Source: Teichococcus wenyumeiae
Lineage (GTDB): Bacteria > Pseudomonadota > Alphaproteobacteria > Acetobacterales > Acetobacteraceae
Length of the DNA stretch: 64,000 nucleotides
Direction of reading: 5' to 3'
NCBI RefSeq assembly: GCF_003696345.1
Contig: NZ_RFLX01000001.1
Location: forward strand, 62,001 to 126,000
Each line of letters opens with the position of its first letter. The stretch's first letter is position 1. Below the pieces are notes generated by a model. The model worked only from the letters and a program-made list of their open reading frames with translations. It was not told where the DNA came from and made no database searches. Shown here in pieces: positions 20,948 to 32,069 of the stretch. Position numbers and translations under genes: made by a program.

Positions 20948-23758
20948 TCAGACGGCAGCGACCGTCTCGGTTTCGTAGCACTCGATCTGGTCGCCGACAC
21001 GGATGTCGTCGTAGTTGGCGAAGCTCATGCCGCATTCGTAGCCGTTCGTGACTTCCTTCACGTCGTCCTTGAAGCGGCGCAGCGTCGCCAGCTCGCCCTG
21101 GTGGATCACCACGCCGTCGCGTAGCAGGCGGACGCCGCAGCCGCGCTTGACCACGCCGTCGGTGACGCGGCAGCCGGCGATCTTGCCCAGGCGCTTGACC
21201 TCGAAGACCTCGAGGATCTGCGCGTAGCCCAGGAACTTCTCGCGCTGGATGGGCGCCAGCTTGCCGCGCACCATCGCCTCCACGTCGTCCGCCACCTGGT
21301 AGATGATGGAGTAGTAGCGGATATCGACGCCGTCGCGGTTGGCCATCTCCCGCGCCTGGGTGGTCGCCCGGACGTTGAAGGCCACGACAATGGCGTTGGA
21401 CGCCTTGGCGAGCTGGATGTCGCTCTCGGTGATCTGGCCCACACCGCTATGCAGCAGGCGGACCTTCACCTCGTCGCGCGACAGCTTGTTCAGCGTCACG
21501 GCCAGCGCCTCGGCGGAGCCCTGCACGTCGGCCTTGACGACGACGGCAACCTCCTTCTGCTGGCCGGCGGCGACGCGCGCCATCATGTCGGCCAGCGTGC
21601 CACGGGCGGCACCGGCGGCGGCGGCCTGCTTCTCGCGGGCCACGCGCTGACGGTACTCGGAGATCTCGCGCGCCCGGCTCTCGTTCTCCACGGCCACGAA
21701 GGTCTCGCCAGCGGTCGGCACGCCGGACAGGCCCAGGATCTCGACCGGCAGGCTCGGGCCTGCCTCCTTCACCTGGCGGCCCTTGTCGTCCAGCATGGCG
21801 CGCACGCGGCCCCATTCGGTGCCGGCGACAACCATGTCACCCTGGCGCAGCGTACCCTTCTGGACCAGCACGGTGGCCACGGGGCCGCGGCCCTTGTCCA
21901 GCTTGGACTCGATCACGGCACCCTCGGCGGCGCGGTCCGGGTTCGCCTTCAGGTCCAGCACCTCGGCCTGCAGCAGGATGGCTTCCTGCAGCTTGTCCAG
22001 GTTGGTGCCCTTCAGCGCGGAGACCGGGATCTCCATCGTGTCGCCACCCAGGCTTTCCACCACGATCTCATGCTGCAGCAGTTCCTGCCGCACGCGGTCG
22101 AGGTTGACGCCCTGCTTGTCGATCTTGTTGACCGCCACGATCATCGGCACGCCGGCCGCCTTGGCGTGGTTGATGGCCTCGATCGTCTGCGGCATCACGC
22201 CGTCATCCGCCGCCACCACCAGCACGACCATGTCGGTCACGCTCGCACCGCGGGCACGCATGGCCGTGAAGGCCTCGTGGCCCGGCGTGTCCAGGAAGGT
22301 GATCTTCTGGCCACCGGCGATCGTCACCTGATAGGCGCCGATATGCTGCGTGATGCCACCGGCCTCGCGCGCCGCCACGTCGGTCTTGCGCAGCGCGTCC
22401 AGCAGGCTGGTCTTGCCGTGGTCGACATGGCCCATGATGGTCACGACAGGCGGGCGCGGCTGCAGATCGGCCTCGACGTCCACGACGCCTTCCAGGCCCT
22501 GCTCCACGTCCGATTCCGCCACGCGCCGCACGCGGTGGCCGAATTCGTTGACCACCAGCTCCGCCGTATCGGCATCGATGGTCTGGGTCAGCGTCGCCAT
22601 CACGCCCATGCGGAACAGCGCCTTCACCACCTCGCCGCCACGGGCGGCCATGCGGTTGGCGAGTTCCTGCACCGTGATGGATTCCGGCACCACCACGTCA
22701 CGCACCACCTTCACGCCATCCGAACGCAGGCGCTGCAGCTCCTGCTGCCGGCGCTCACGCTCACGGGCGCGGCGGACGGAAGCCATGGAGCGGCTGCGCT
22801 CGTCCTCGCCCTCGATGGCGGCGGCGACGTCGATGCGGCCGTCACGGCGGCGGTCGGTGACCGGGGTCTTCTTGACCGGCACCGGCATCGGCTTCTTGGC
22901 GGCCAGCGGGCCACCCATCGGCCGGCGCGCGGGGGCGCGGCGCTCTTCCTCGCCACCCTCGTCACGGCCACGCAGCGTCAGGCGCGGCGGGGCACCAGGG
23001 GCAGCGGCGGGCGCGGCGGCCGGGGCCGGCGCGCCAGGACGGCGGAACCCGCCACCCGGGCCAGCGGCACCAGGGCCACCGGCGCGCGGCGCCATGCCGG
23101 GGCGCGGGCCACGGCTGTCGTCACGACCACCGTCGCGCGGCGCGGGGCGGGCCGCGGCCGGCGGGGCCGGCGGCGGCTGCGGCGCATTGCGGCGCGCCTC
23201 TTCCTCGACCTTGCGGCGGGCCTCGGCCTCGGCCTTCTCGCGCGCTTCCTGCTCGGCGCGGACAGCGGCTTCCTCGGCGGCGCGGCGATCTTCTTCCGCC
23301 TTGCGGGCGGCTTCCTCGGCGGCGGAGCGCAGCATCAGCGCCTGGCGCTCACGCGCCTCACGCTCGCGCTGGGCTTCCTGCCGGCGATGCTCTTCCAGCG
23401 CGCGCAGGCGGTTGGCCTGCTCGCCCTGGTTCAGGGGACGGTTGGCGGAGGTCGCACCGCCGCCGCCGCGCTGCGGGCCAGAGGCCCCGCGCTGCGGGCC
23501 ACCCGCCGGGCGCGGGCCCGTGGCGGCGCCCGCCGGCTTCTGGGTGGGAGCCGGCGCGCCAGGGGCGCGCTTCTTCACCACCTCAACCTGCACAGTCTTC
23601 GAGCGGCCATGGCTGAACGACTGCCGCACGCTGCCGGCCTGCTCGGTCTTGCCGAGTTCCAACCGGCCGCTGGGCCGAAGGCTCAGGCGGCCCTTGCCGC
23701 CGTCCTGTTCGTTCTGGTCGCTCATGCGCTCGCTAATATCCGATCCGTTGTCTGCCAT
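20948..23758 (-). CDS. infB: Translation initiation factor IF-2
   Basis: GTPase that brings initiator tRNA to the 30S subunit and promotes subunit joining; 936 residues. The N-terminal 330 residues are low-complexity, with [12 protein letters not shown], then an Arg/Glu/Ala coiled region and Pro/Ala/Gly-rich linkers. The G domain begins with [18 protein letters not shown]; switch II is DTPGHEAF and the base motif is NKID. Domains II, III and IV follow up to the C-terminal initiator-tRNA domain. ATG 23758 gives MADNGSDIS; an internal ATG at 23725 ([10 protein letters not shown]) resembles many alphaproteobacterial IF-2 N-termini and may be the true start. Confidence 0.97.
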   Translation of the reverse strand: MADNGSDISERMSDQNEQDGGKGRLSLRPSGRLELGKTEQAGSVRQSFSHGRSKTVQVEVVKKRAPGAPAPTQKPAGAATGPRPAGGPQRGASGPQRGGGGATSANRPLNQGEQANRLRALEEHRRQEAQREREARERQALMLRSAAEEAARKAEEDRRAAEEAAVRAEQEAREKAEAEARRKVEEEARRNAPQPPPAPPAAARPAPRDGGRDDSRGPRPGMAPRAGGPGAAGPGGGFRRPGAPAPAAAPAAAPGAPPRLTLRGRDEGGEEERRAPARRPMGGPLAAKKPMPVPVKKTPVTDRRRDGRIDVAAAIEGEDERSRSMASVRRARERERRQQELQRLRSDGVKVVRDVVVPESITVQELANRMAARGGEVVKALFRMGVMATLTQTIDADTAELVVNEFGHRVRRVAESDVEQGLEGVVDVEADLQPRPPVVTIMGHVDHGKTSLLDALRKTDVAAREAGGITQHIGAYQVTIAGGQKITFLDTPGHEAFTAMRARGASVTDMVVLVVAADDGVMPQTIEAINHAKAAGVPMIVAVNKIDKQGVNLDRVRQELLQHEIVVESLGGDTMEIPVSALKGTNLDKLQEAILLQAEVLDLKANPDRAAEGAVIESKLDKGRGPVATVLVQKGTLRQGDMVVAGTEWGRVRAMLDDKGRQVKEAGPSLPVEILGLSGVPTAGETFVAVENESRAREISEYRQRVAREKQAAAAGAARGTLADMMARVAAGQQKEVAVVVKADVQGSAEALAVTLNKLSRDEVKVRLLHSGVGQITESDIQLAKASNAIVVAFNVRATTQAREMANRDGVDIRYYSIIYQVADDVEAMVRGKLAPIQREKFLGYAQILEVFEVKRLGKIAGCRVTDGVVKRGCGVRLLRDGVVIHQGELATLRRFKDDVKEVTNGYECGMSFANYDDIRVGDQIECYETETVAAV

Positions 23759-23785
23759 ATATCCAAACGCGAGCCGTTGCCGGGC

Positions 23786-24394
23786 TCACGACCCCGCTCC
23801 GTTCGCGTTGACAGTAAATCCGGCCAATCGACCAGCCTCCTGCATAATCATCTCGGCAATCCGCCCGGACGCCACGCCCACATGCACCGCATGATCGCGT
23901 CCGAAGATCGCCCCTAATTCCTCAGCGTAGAGAACGGCCACCACAGGAAGGCCATGCCTGCCCTGCAACCGCCGCCGCTCCGCCTCGCTGCCGTCCGCCG
24001 CTTCCACCAGAAGGCCGGCGCGGCCGTTCTGCAGCCATTCCCGCACCTGCTGGAAGCCACAGACAGCCTGCCCCGCCCTGCGCGCCAGACCCACATGGTC
24101 GCGCAGTCGAGCGCGAAGGCCATGTTCGATTCGGGCGCGAAGATCGGGGGGCGGTATCACCAGGCCCTTGGCGGCCCTGGAAAAGGCGCCGCGTGCCTGC
24201 GCGCGTTCTAGCACATCGGCACGCGCGCTCAACCACATTCCCCGGCCGGGCAGCCTGCCCGCCAGATCCGGCACCAGTTCCCGCCCCGGGCTCAGCACGA
24301 AGCGGATCATCGCTTCCTTGGGCCCGGTTTCCCGCGTCACGATGCAACGGCGCAGCGGACCCTTCTCAGAGTCCGCTCCATCCGCCTTGGGCAT
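23786..24394 (-). CDS. YlxR/DUF448 family RNA-binding protein with L7Ae-like C-terminus
   Basis: Conserved protein of the nusA-infB interval, 202 residues. The N-terminal YlxR domain shows [23 protein letters not shown] and [16 protein letters not shown]. The second half ([32 protein letters not shown]) looks like the L7Ae/L30e-type fold often fused to YlxR in alphaproteobacteria. YlxR has been reported to bind RNA or modulate transcription; its role here is unproven. The ATG at 24394 is preferred by comparison with the family. The frame is open to 24553, which would overlap the nusA 3' end by 89 bp. Confidence 0.85.
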   Translation of the reverse strand: MPKADGADSEKGPLRRCIVTRETGPKEAMIRFVLSPGRELVPDLAGRLPGRGMWLSARADVLERAQARGAFSRAAKGLVIPPPDLRARIEHGLRARLRDHVGLARRAGQAVCGFQQVREWLQNGRAGLLVEAADGSEAERRRLQGRHGLPVVAVLYAEELGAIFGRDHAVHVGVASGRIAEMIMQEAGRLAGFTVNANGAGS

Positions 24395-24464
24395 CGGCTT
24401 CGGCGGCCGCTCGGTCGGCGCCTCCGGGCTCAGCTCGGGCGCTGAGCCGGTGGCCGGGGCGTGT

Positions 24465-26042
<1,578 letters not shown>

Positions 26043-26046
26043 GATC

Positions 26047-26667
26047 CTAGTTCCTCTTGGGCGAGTTGGAGGCGTCGGAGTCGTCCTCGGCGGGATCTTC
26101 ATCCCCCTCCGGCTCCACTCCGGCCTGGGCCGCGGTCGCGGCGATCAGTTCATCGGTCAGCACCAGCTTGGCGCGGCGCATGTCGGCGCGGGGCAAGGTC
26201 ACCTCGCCGCCGTCTTCCAGCTTCAGCCGCACGCTCTCCTCGTCGGCGCCGAGGATGAAGCCGCGGAAGCGGCGGCGGCCCTCGAAGGGGATGCTCATCT
26301 CGGCAGTGGCCAGATGGCCGGCGAAGCGCGCCCAATCCTTGGTGCGCGTCAGCGGCCGGTCGATGCCGGGGGAGGAGACCTCCAGGTGCCATTCCTTGGG
26401 GAAGGGATCGTCCACGTCCAGCACGGCGCCGGCGGCATGGCTGATGGCCTCGCAATCGGCCACGCCGATCGGGCGGCCATCGGTGCGGTCGGCCATGATC
26501 TGCACGGTCGGCACCTGCTTGCCCTGGATCAGCACGCGCACGATCTCATAGCCCATCGCCGCCAGTGTTGGCGTGATGGCAGCGGCGATGCGCGCTTCCA
26601 GCCCTTCCTGGGGAAGGTCGTCGGGCGTGCCGTCGGTGGCGTTGTTGTCGTCGTGATCCAAAAACAA
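26047..26667 (-). CDS. rimP: Ribosome maturation factor RimP, TTG start
   Basis: 30S maturation factor, 206 residues from the first possible codon. Conserved parts: [32 protein letters not shown], and [23 protein letters not shown]. The frame has an in-frame TAG at 26680-26682. Before the conserved region it offers only TTG codons at 26667 and 26661 and no ATG or GTG. Both TTG codons lie in the T-run of a terminator-like hairpin, and no clear Shine-Dalgarno stands at the right distance. The C-terminal tail is acidic ([14 protein letters not shown]). First gene of the rimP-nusA-infB unit. Confidence 0.93.
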   Translation of the reverse strand: MFLDHDDNNATDGTPDDLPQEGLEARIAAAITPTLAAMGYEIVRVLIQGKQVPTVQIMADRTDGRPIGVADCEAISHAAGAVLDVDDPFPKEWHLEVSSPGIDRPLTRTKDWARFAGHLATAEMSIPFEGRRRFRGFILGADEESVRLKLEDGGEVTLPRADMRRAKLVLTDELIAATAAQAGVEPEGDEDPAEDDSDASNSPKRN

Positions 26668-26690
26668 AAAAAGGCGGCCCTAAGGCCACC
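26660..26690 (-). terminator. Leader intrinsic terminator/attenuator of the rimP-nusA-infB operon
   Basis: On the minus strand GGTGGCC-TTAG-GGCCGCC (26673-26690; 7 bp with one G-U pair) is followed at once by seven T, a G and five T (26660-26672). It lies about 30-60 bases into the transcript expected from the promoter at 26724-26752. The rimP start codon is inside the T-run. It is a strong terminator by pattern, placed so that every rimP-nusA transcript must read through it. Confidence 0.75.
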
Positions 26691-26723
26691 CCCCTGACTG
26701 TGCAGCGAAGATGTTCTGCCACT

Positions 26724-26752
26724 CATATAGGCTTACCCCCCGCCACCCGCAA
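26724..26752 (-). promoter_or_regulatory. Sigma-70-type promoter for rimP-nusA-infB
   Basis: On the minus strand TTGCGG (26747-26752) and TATATG (26724-26729) are separated by 17 bp. The TTGCGG box is close to the alphaproteobacterial -35 pattern. Expected transcription start is near 26717, about 27 bases before the leader terminator hairpin. Confidence 0.55.
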
Positions 26753-26775
26753 GCAAAACGAGGGCCAGGAAAAAC

Positions 26776-27348
26776 CTAGTCCAGGCCGCGCGGCAGCCGC
26801 GCCAGATGCGTCACGCGGCACAGCCCGTGGCTGCGCACCGAGAGCACGGCGCCCGATAGGCGGTTGTCATGCACCTGCGCCAGGCCGAAGCCATGCAGTG
26901 CCAGCAGCAGGAAATGGCCGGTGACGCGCACCAGATACAGCCCCGGCTCCAGCCCGCTGCGCCGGACCAGCCCCAGCAGGGTGGGGCCGCGCCCCTCGTC
27001 CTTGTCCACCGGCAGCGGCACCCCCGGCAGGCCGAGCTGGCGCAGCGCCTCCAGCACGTCGCGCCAATAGGCGGTAACGATATCCGGCTGCCCGGCATAG
27101 CGCTCGGGCGCCACGCGCCGCAGCAGGGCGCAGGCTTCGGCATAACCGCAGCCGGCGGCCAGGGCGATGGCAGCGGGGCCGCACCAGCCGGCCTGCCCGC
27201 CGCGCTCGCGGGTCAGCCGGTCGGCGGAATCAGCGATGAGGCTCCGCCCCACCGCAGGCATGGCGATGCGCTGCCCGTCCTCTCGTTCCAACACCGCCTC
27301 CCCCAAATCCGTGGCGACGCTCCCCCCCGGAAGCGTCAAGGACCCCAC
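26776..27348 (-). CDS. Putative C39/papain-like cysteine peptidase-fold protein
   Basis: Not recognised as a named protein. 190 residues from a GTG at 27348; other starts (ATG at 27261) are possible because none has a good ribosome site. The middle shows GWCGPAAIALAAGCG with Cys at residue 56, later VTGHFLLLALHGFG with His at 145, and QVHDN with Asp/Asn at 161-162. This Cys-His-Asp/Asn order and the CGPAA context are those of C39-like and other papain-fold peptidases. There is no signal peptide, so it would be cytoplasmic. It lies just upstream of rimP on the same strand but has its own spacer and promoter between. Confidence 0.6.
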   Translation of the reverse strand: MGSLTLPGGSVATDLGEAVLEREDGQRIAMPAVGRSLIADSADRLTRERGGQAGWCGPAAIALAAGCGYAEACALLRRVAPERYAGQPDIVTAYWRDVLEALRQLGLPGVPLPVDKDEGRGPTLLGLVRRSGLEPGLYLVRVTGHFLLLALHGFGLAQVHDNRLSGAVLSVRSHGLCRVTHLARLPRGLD

Positions 27349-27478
27349 GGTGTCGTGACGGCAGGCCGAGCGTCAACGTCGGGATGCCTTACAGTCTGTC
27401 TTCGGCCAGGGCTGTTGCATCGGCGCCACAGGCTGTGGCTGCAGCGCAACCAAAGCCGTTTTGGGGCGCTGGCGCCGG

Positions 27479-28855
27479 TTATTCCGCGGCTTCGGCCAGC
27501 GCCGGCGCGGCCGTATGGCCGGCGCCCGGCTCCACCGTCACGCCCAGGCGGCTGTAGACATCCGCGAGGCGGCGTTCGTACTTGTCGGCGGAGAACAGGT
27601 CGGCGCGGTGGGGGCCGGCATGTTCCAGCCAGCCCCGCAGATCGGCGTTCTGGTCCAGGGCGCGGATCGCCTCGACCATGGCGCGCACGTCGTAGGGGTC
27701 GACCGTGATGGCAGCCTCCCCCACCACCTCGGGCAGGGAGGAGGTGTTCGAGGTCATCACCGGCGTGCCGAGCTTCATCGCCTCCAGCGCCGGCAGCCCG
27801 AAGCCTTCGTAGAGCGATGGGAAGAGGCAGGCCTTGGCGCCGCGGATCAGCGAGATCAGCAGGCGGAAGGGCGCGTAGTCCAGCAGGATGATCTTGCGCT
27901 TCACGCGCAGGATGGAGCCTTCCTGCACCTGGTAGCGGATATGGTCGTCGAAGAGCAGCTTCAGCTCCTCCTCGCTCTTCCAGGCCTGCTTGCCGACGAT
28001 GATCAGCGGCAGGTCGGAGCCGGAGGAGAGGAAGGCCTCGATCATGCGGCCCACGTTCTTCTTCGGCTCGATGGCGCCGAAGAACATGAAGTAGCCCTTC
28101 CAGTCGAGGCCGAAGGAGCCCTTGATCTCGTCCTGCGCCTCGTAGATCGGCTTTTCCGCGAATTTCTTCGGGATCTCGACGGACTGGTAGGTATTCGTCA
28201 CCCGCTCCGGGTCCACGCCCAGCAGGTTGACGATGTCGCGCTTCGAGGCCTCGCTGACCGTGATGATGTGGTCGGCCTTCTTCGCGATCAGCCGGTTGAG
28301 GCGGAAGTAGCGGCGCTTGTGATCCAGCGTGGTGAAGGGCAGCCGCAGCGGCACCAGGTCATGCAGCGTGTAGATGTTCCTGGCCCCCGGCACCCGCATC
28401 GCCAGCGGGTAGGTCCAGTGCATGATCTGCGGTGGCCGGGGCATCCGCACCGTCAGCCGCGACTTGTAGTGGCGGAAGTGGTTGTAGGCGACGGTGAAGC
28501 CGTTCTCGACATTCCAGAGATGGTCGAAATGCGGCAGCCGGTTCTCGAAGGTATTCGCCACGACGCGGCCGGTGATGGGCACGGAGGTGGCGTATTCGCC
28601 GAGCGGCGAGAAAAGGGTGCGCCGCGCCGACCGCATCCAGCGCAGCATCGGCGAGGCCTCGCCCACGCGGTTGTCGAAGAAGGCGATCTCGCGGATCAGC
28701 TCGTTGCGGCTGGGGCTGGCGCGGGTGCCGTAGAGCACGCCCACCTCGGCGCCCAGCCCGCCCAGGCGGAAGCTGAGGTTGCGGGCATAGGTGGCGACAC
28801 CGGTGCCCTGGTCGAGCGCGAGATTGTGGCCGTCGATATAGATGCGGGGGCGCAT
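27479..28855 (-). CDS. Glycosyltransferase family 4 protein
   Basis: Retaining GT-B glycosyltransferase, 458 residues. The start at 28855 puts [20 protein letters not shown] at the N-terminus, the acceptor loop of this GT4 subgroup; a longer open frame to 28936 lacks conserved sequence. The donor half shows [19 protein letters not shown], then [19 protein letters not shown] with the E-x7-E motif (EGFGLPALE), and [12 protein letters not shown]. It is probably mannosyl- or rhamnosyl-transferring, by resemblance to mannosyltransferases with the PKKN motif; that is not certain. Divergent from the glycosyltransferase at 29011. Confidence 0.88.
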   Translation of the reverse strand: MRPRIYIDGHNLALDQGTGVATYARNLSFRLGGLGAEVGVLYGTRASPSRNELIREIAFFDNRVGEASPMLRWMRSARRTLFSPLGEYATSVPITGRVVANTFENRLPHFDHLWNVENGFTVAYNHFRHYKSRLTVRMPRPPQIMHWTYPLAMRVPGARNIYTLHDLVPLRLPFTTLDHKRRYFRLNRLIAKKADHIITVSEASKRDIVNLLGVDPERVTNTYQSVEIPKKFAEKPIYEAQDEIKGSFGLDWKGYFMFFGAIEPKKNVGRMIEAFLSSGSDLPLIIVGKQAWKSEEELKLLFDDHIRYQVQEGSILRVKRKIILLDYAPFRLLISLIRGAKACLFPSLYEGFGLPALEAMKLGTPVMTSNTSSLPEVVGEAAITVDPYDVRAMVEAIRALDQNADLRGWLEHAGPHRADLFSADKYERRLADVYSRLGVTVEPGAGHTAAPALAEAAE

Positions 28856-29010
28856 GGACCGGATACCCTGGATGATGGCAGGCGGCCGGATGGCCCCCCT
28901 TTTGGCGGAGCCGTGCCGGCCCGGCAGCCTAAACATTCGGTGCCGGCTCGGCCATGGCTTGCTTTGCCCGCGCCGGCGGTGGATGACGCGAAGGTCATGA
29001 TGCAGTCCGC

Positions 29011-31152
29011 ATGGTAGCGCAAGGAAGCCCCGAGATCCGCAGGCTGCGGCAGCAGGCCGACCAGCTGCGGGAGGCCCGGGACTGGCCCGCCGCCGCCCGC
29101 GCCTATGCCGCCCTGTTGCGGCTGGCGCCGCAGGACCTGCCGGCCATGCTGCGGCAGGCGCAGTGCCTGCTGGCCGCCGGCGCCCTGGCCGATGCGCTGG
29201 ACCTTTACCAGGCCGCCGCCCTGCTGCGCCCGCGCGATCCGGCGCTGCTGCGCCAGATCGGCCATGCCGCCCTGCTGCTGGACCGCCCCGCCGAGGCCGA
29301 GGCCGCCCTGGCCCGCGCCGTGGCCCTGGCGCCGGGGGACGAGGATCTCTGGCAGGCCTGGCTTTCCCTTTTTCCCCGCGCGGCGGAGCCGCCGCCGGCG
29401 GCGGGCGTGGTGCTGGACCTCACCGACCTCGCCACCTGGGTCCGCAAGGGACGGCGCGCGCCTTCCGGCATGCAGCGGGTGCAGCTGGAGATCGCCTCGG
29501 CCGCCCTGGCCGGGCCGCATCCACCGGTGCTCTGCGCCATGCCGGCAGCGGGCGGCGGCTGGCGGCGCTGGCCGGCGGCGCTGTTCCACCGCATCGACCA
29601 CCTGATGCGCCTTTCGGCCGATGCCGTGGACCCACCCTGGCGCGATGCCGCCGCCCTGTTGGCCGATGTGCTGGAGGAAGCGCCGCTGTCCTTCGCGCCC
29701 GGCGCCGTGCTCTGCTCGCTGGGCGGCAGCTGGGCGCAGCCGGACCACCTGGCCTGCCTGCGCCGCGCCCGCGCCGCCACCGGGCTGCGCCATGTGCCGT
29801 TGCTGCACGACTGCGCCCCCCTGGTGGTGCCGGAGCATTGCTCCACCGGCGTGGTGCAGGGCTATGCCCGCTGGTTCAGCAACCTCGCGCTGCATGCCGA
29901 TGGCGTGCTGGCCACTTCCCACGCCACGCGAGAAGATTTCGCGCGGCTGCACGCCGCCCTGCTGCCGGACCTGCCGCCGCCGCCCCAGTTGGTGCTGCGG
30001 CTGGATGCCACGCCCCGCCCGCCGCCGCCCGAGGCCCCGCCGCCCCTGCTGCCCCGCCCGCTGCGCGCCGGGCGGCCCTTCGTGCTCTTCGTGGCCACGA
30101 TCGAGGGCCGCAAGAACCACCTGATGGTCTTCGAGGCCTGGCTGACGCTGCTGCGCCGGCTGGGCCCGGCGGCGGTGCCGGACCTGGTCTGCGTCGGGCG
30201 CCCGGGCTGGCGGGCGGAAGCGGCGCTGGCGCTGCTGGAGAATGCGCCGGACCTGCGCGGCCGCGTCCACCTGCTGCAGCATGTCGGCGACCCGCTGCTG
30301 GCGGCGCTGTATCGCGGCTGCCTCTTCACCCTCTACAACAGCCATTACGAGGGCTGGGGCCTGCCGGTGACGGAAAGCCTGGCCGCCGGCCGCCCGGTGC
30401 TGGCGCCGGCCCATTCCGCGCTGCTGGAAGCCGGCCAGGGCGGCGCCACCTTCTTTGAAAGCGGCTCCGCCCCCGATCTGGTGGCGAAGCTGGAAGCGCT
30501 GATCACCCGCCCCACCATCCGCGCCACCGCCGAGGCCGGGATCGCCGCCATGCCGCCCCGCCCCGGCTGGGACAGCGTGGCCGCGCGGCTGCTGGAACAG
30601 GTGGCGCAACTGGCGGCGGAGGCCCCGCCCCGTCCGCCCCTGCCGCTCCGCCCCGGCGAGCGCCTGCCGATGCAGCGGATCGATTCGCTCCGGCCGCAGC
30701 CCGCCATGGCGGTGGCCGAGGCCGCCCGTGCCGGCGAGGGCTGGTTCCCGCTGGAAGACTGGGGCGTCTGGACCCGCCCCGCCAGCGCCATGCTGCGGCT
30801 GCCGCTGCCCCCCGGCCTGTCCGGCCCGCTGCGGCTGGAGCTGGCGCTGCGCGCGCCCCTGCGGGACCAGGTGGCGGCGCTGCGGCTGCGGCGGGAGGGC
30901 CAGCCCTTCGGCCCTGCCATGGAAGTGCTGCTGCCCGCCAACAGCACCCGCGGCGCCGGGCTGGAGGTGCCCGCCGGGGAAGGCGCGGTGGAGGTGATGC
31001 TGGAACCCGCCACCCCCGCCACCCTGCCGGATGGCCGCCGGGTCGGGCTGGGGCTGGTGGCGCTCTCCCTCGCCCGCGCCGATTCGGTGGCGGACCGGCT
31101 GGCGGCGCTGGAGGCGCGCTTTTTCCGCATCCCGCGCCCGCTGGAAGCCTGA
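29011..31152 (+). CDS. TPR-containing glycosyltransferase of the PSGxQR type
   Basis: Large three-part protein, 713 residues. Residues about 10-115 form three TPR-like helical repeats (ARDWPAAARAYAALLRLAPQ, GALADALDLYQAAALLRP and a third). Residues about 130-530 are a GT4 transferase with VRKGRRAPSGMQRVQLEIA, FVATIEGRKNHLMVFEAW and SHYEGWGLPVTES (E-x7-E). The last 170 residues are Arg/Leu-rich with predicted beta strands and match nothing I recognise. The transferase core is clearly paralogous to the protein at 53590. Its stop is 1 bp from the convergent nth stop. Surface-polysaccharide synthesis is the likely role. Confidence 0.85.
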   Translation: MVAQGSPEIRRLRQQADQLREARDWPAAARAYAALLRLAPQDLPAMLRQAQCLLAAGALADALDLYQAAALLRPRDPALLRQIGHAALLLDRPAEAEAALARAVALAPGDEDLWQAWLSLFPRAAEPPPAAGVVLDLTDLATWVRKGRRAPSGMQRVQLEIASAALAGPHPPVLCAMPAAGGGWRRWPAALFHRIDHLMRLSADAVDPPWRDAAALLADVLEEAPLSFAPGAVLCSLGGSWAQPDHLACLRRARAATGLRHVPLLHDCAPLVVPEHCSTGVVQGYARWFSNLALHADGVLATSHATREDFARLHAALLPDLPPPPQLVLRLDATPRPPPPEAPPPLLPRPLRAGRPFVLFVATIEGRKNHLMVFEAWLTLLRRLGPAAVPDLVCVGRPGWRAEAALALLENAPDLRGRVHLLQHVGDPLLAALYRGCLFTLYNSHYEGWGLPVTESLAAGRPVLAPAHSALLEAGQGGATFFESGSAPDLVAKLEALITRPTIRATAEAGIAAMPPRPGWDSVAARLLEQVAQLAAEAPPRPPLPLRPGERLPMQRIDSLRPQPAMAVAEAARAGEGWFPLEDWGVWTRPASAMLRLPLPPGLSGPLRLELALRAPLRDQVAALRLRREGQPFGPAMEVLLPANSTRGAGLEVPAGEGAVEVMLEPATPATLPDGRRVGLGLVALSLARADSVADRLAALEARFFRIPRPLEA

Positions 31153-31153
31153 G

Positions 31154-31996
31154 TTAGCGCGGCGGCGCCACCCGCACCTTGTCGCGGTAGTTGCAGAGCG
31201 CGATGGCGACGCAGTGCCAGCATTCCGGCATCCGCGCCTTGCAGACATAGCGGCCGTGCAGGATCAGCCAGTGATGCGCGTCCCGCAGCAGCTCCGGCGG
31301 CACGCGCTTCATCAGCCCGTCCTCCACCTCGCGCGGGGTGTTGCCCGGCGCCAGGCCGGTGCGGTTGCCCAGGCGGAAGATATGGGTGTCCACCGCCATG
31401 GCTTCCTCGCCGAAGGCGACATTCAGCACCACATTGGCGGTCTTGCGGCCGACGCCCGGCAGGGCCTCCAGCGCCGCACGGTCGGCCGGCACCTCGCCGC
31501 CATGGCGCTCCAGCAGCAGGCGGGACAGGGCGATCACATTCTTCGCCTTGCCCTTCCAGAGCCCGATGGAGCGGATGTGCCTGCCCACCCCTTCCTCGCC
31601 CAGCGCCACCATGGCGGCGGGGTTGTCGGCCTCCTGGAACAGGGTGGCCGTGGCCTTGTTGACCGAAACATCGGTGGCCTGGGCGGAGAGCGCCACCGCC
31701 ACCAGCAGGGTATAGGGGCTGGTGTAGTGCAGCTCCGTCTCCGGCGCCGGATTGGCGGCGGCCAGGGCGCGGACGAAGTCGCCGGCCTGCTGCAGGTTCA
31801 TGATCCGCGCCCGGCGCGGCGCCTCCGCCGAGCCATGCAGCGGCTTGGCCGGGCCGCGCTTGCGCGGCGGCGCCTTGGCGGGCGGATGCGGCGGTTCCGG
31901 CTCGCCGGCCAGGGCGGGGTCGGGCGGGGCGGGATCGGCGGCGGGGCGGCGGCGGGCACTGGCCCTGGGCAGGGTGGGTCTGGGGGCGCGGGTCAT
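31154..31996 (-). CDS. nth: Endonuclease III (DNA glycosylase/AP lyase)
   Basis: Base-excision repair enzyme that removes oxidised pyrimidines and cleaves AP sites, 280 residues. The helix-hairpin-helix and catalytic residues are in LEALPGVGRKTANVVLNVAFG (Lys) and AVDTHIFRLGNRTGLA (Asp). The [4Fe-4S] loop follows C-x6-C-x2-C-x5-C (CKARMPECWHCVAIALC). The first 65 residues are a Pro/Arg/Ala-rich extension not found in E. coli Nth. ATG 31996 is preferred to the GTG at 32002; an internal ATG before NLQQAGDFV would remove the extension. It is divergent from the DUF2244 gene. Confidence 0.96.
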   Translation of the reverse strand: MTRAPRPTLPRASARRRPAADPAPPDPALAGEPEPPHPPAKAPPRKRGPAKPLHGSAEAPRRARIMNLQQAGDFVRALAAANPAPETELHYTSPYTLLVAVALSAQATDVSVNKATATLFQEADNPAAMVALGEEGVGRHIRSIGLWKGKAKNVIALSRLLLERHGGEVPADRAALEALPGVGRKTANVVLNVAFGEEAMAVDTHIFRLGNRTGLAPGNTPREVEDGLMKRVPPELLRDAHHWLILHGRYVCKARMPECWHCVAIALCNYRDKVRVAPPR

Positions 31997-32069
31997 GGTC
32001 ACCTGGCAGGAAGGTCATGCGGCGCGGGAGCGATGCGGCGGCGCGGGTGGCACCCTATGTTGTCCGGGC

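Noticed and set aside
21449-23917. Plus-strand open frame of about 820 codons opposite infB
   Set aside because: Antisense to a universally conserved gene; no signature or start signals.
26529-26726. 65-codon leader frame beginning at the ATG inside the rimP promoter
   Set aside because: The ATG overlaps the -10 box of the promoter that would transcribe it, and the peptide is a frame-shifted reading of rimP.
26690-26776. Possible initiator-tRNA (metY-like) gene upstream of rimP as in E. coli
   Set aside because: The gap is only 108 bp and holds a promoter and a terminator; no cloverleaf is possible.
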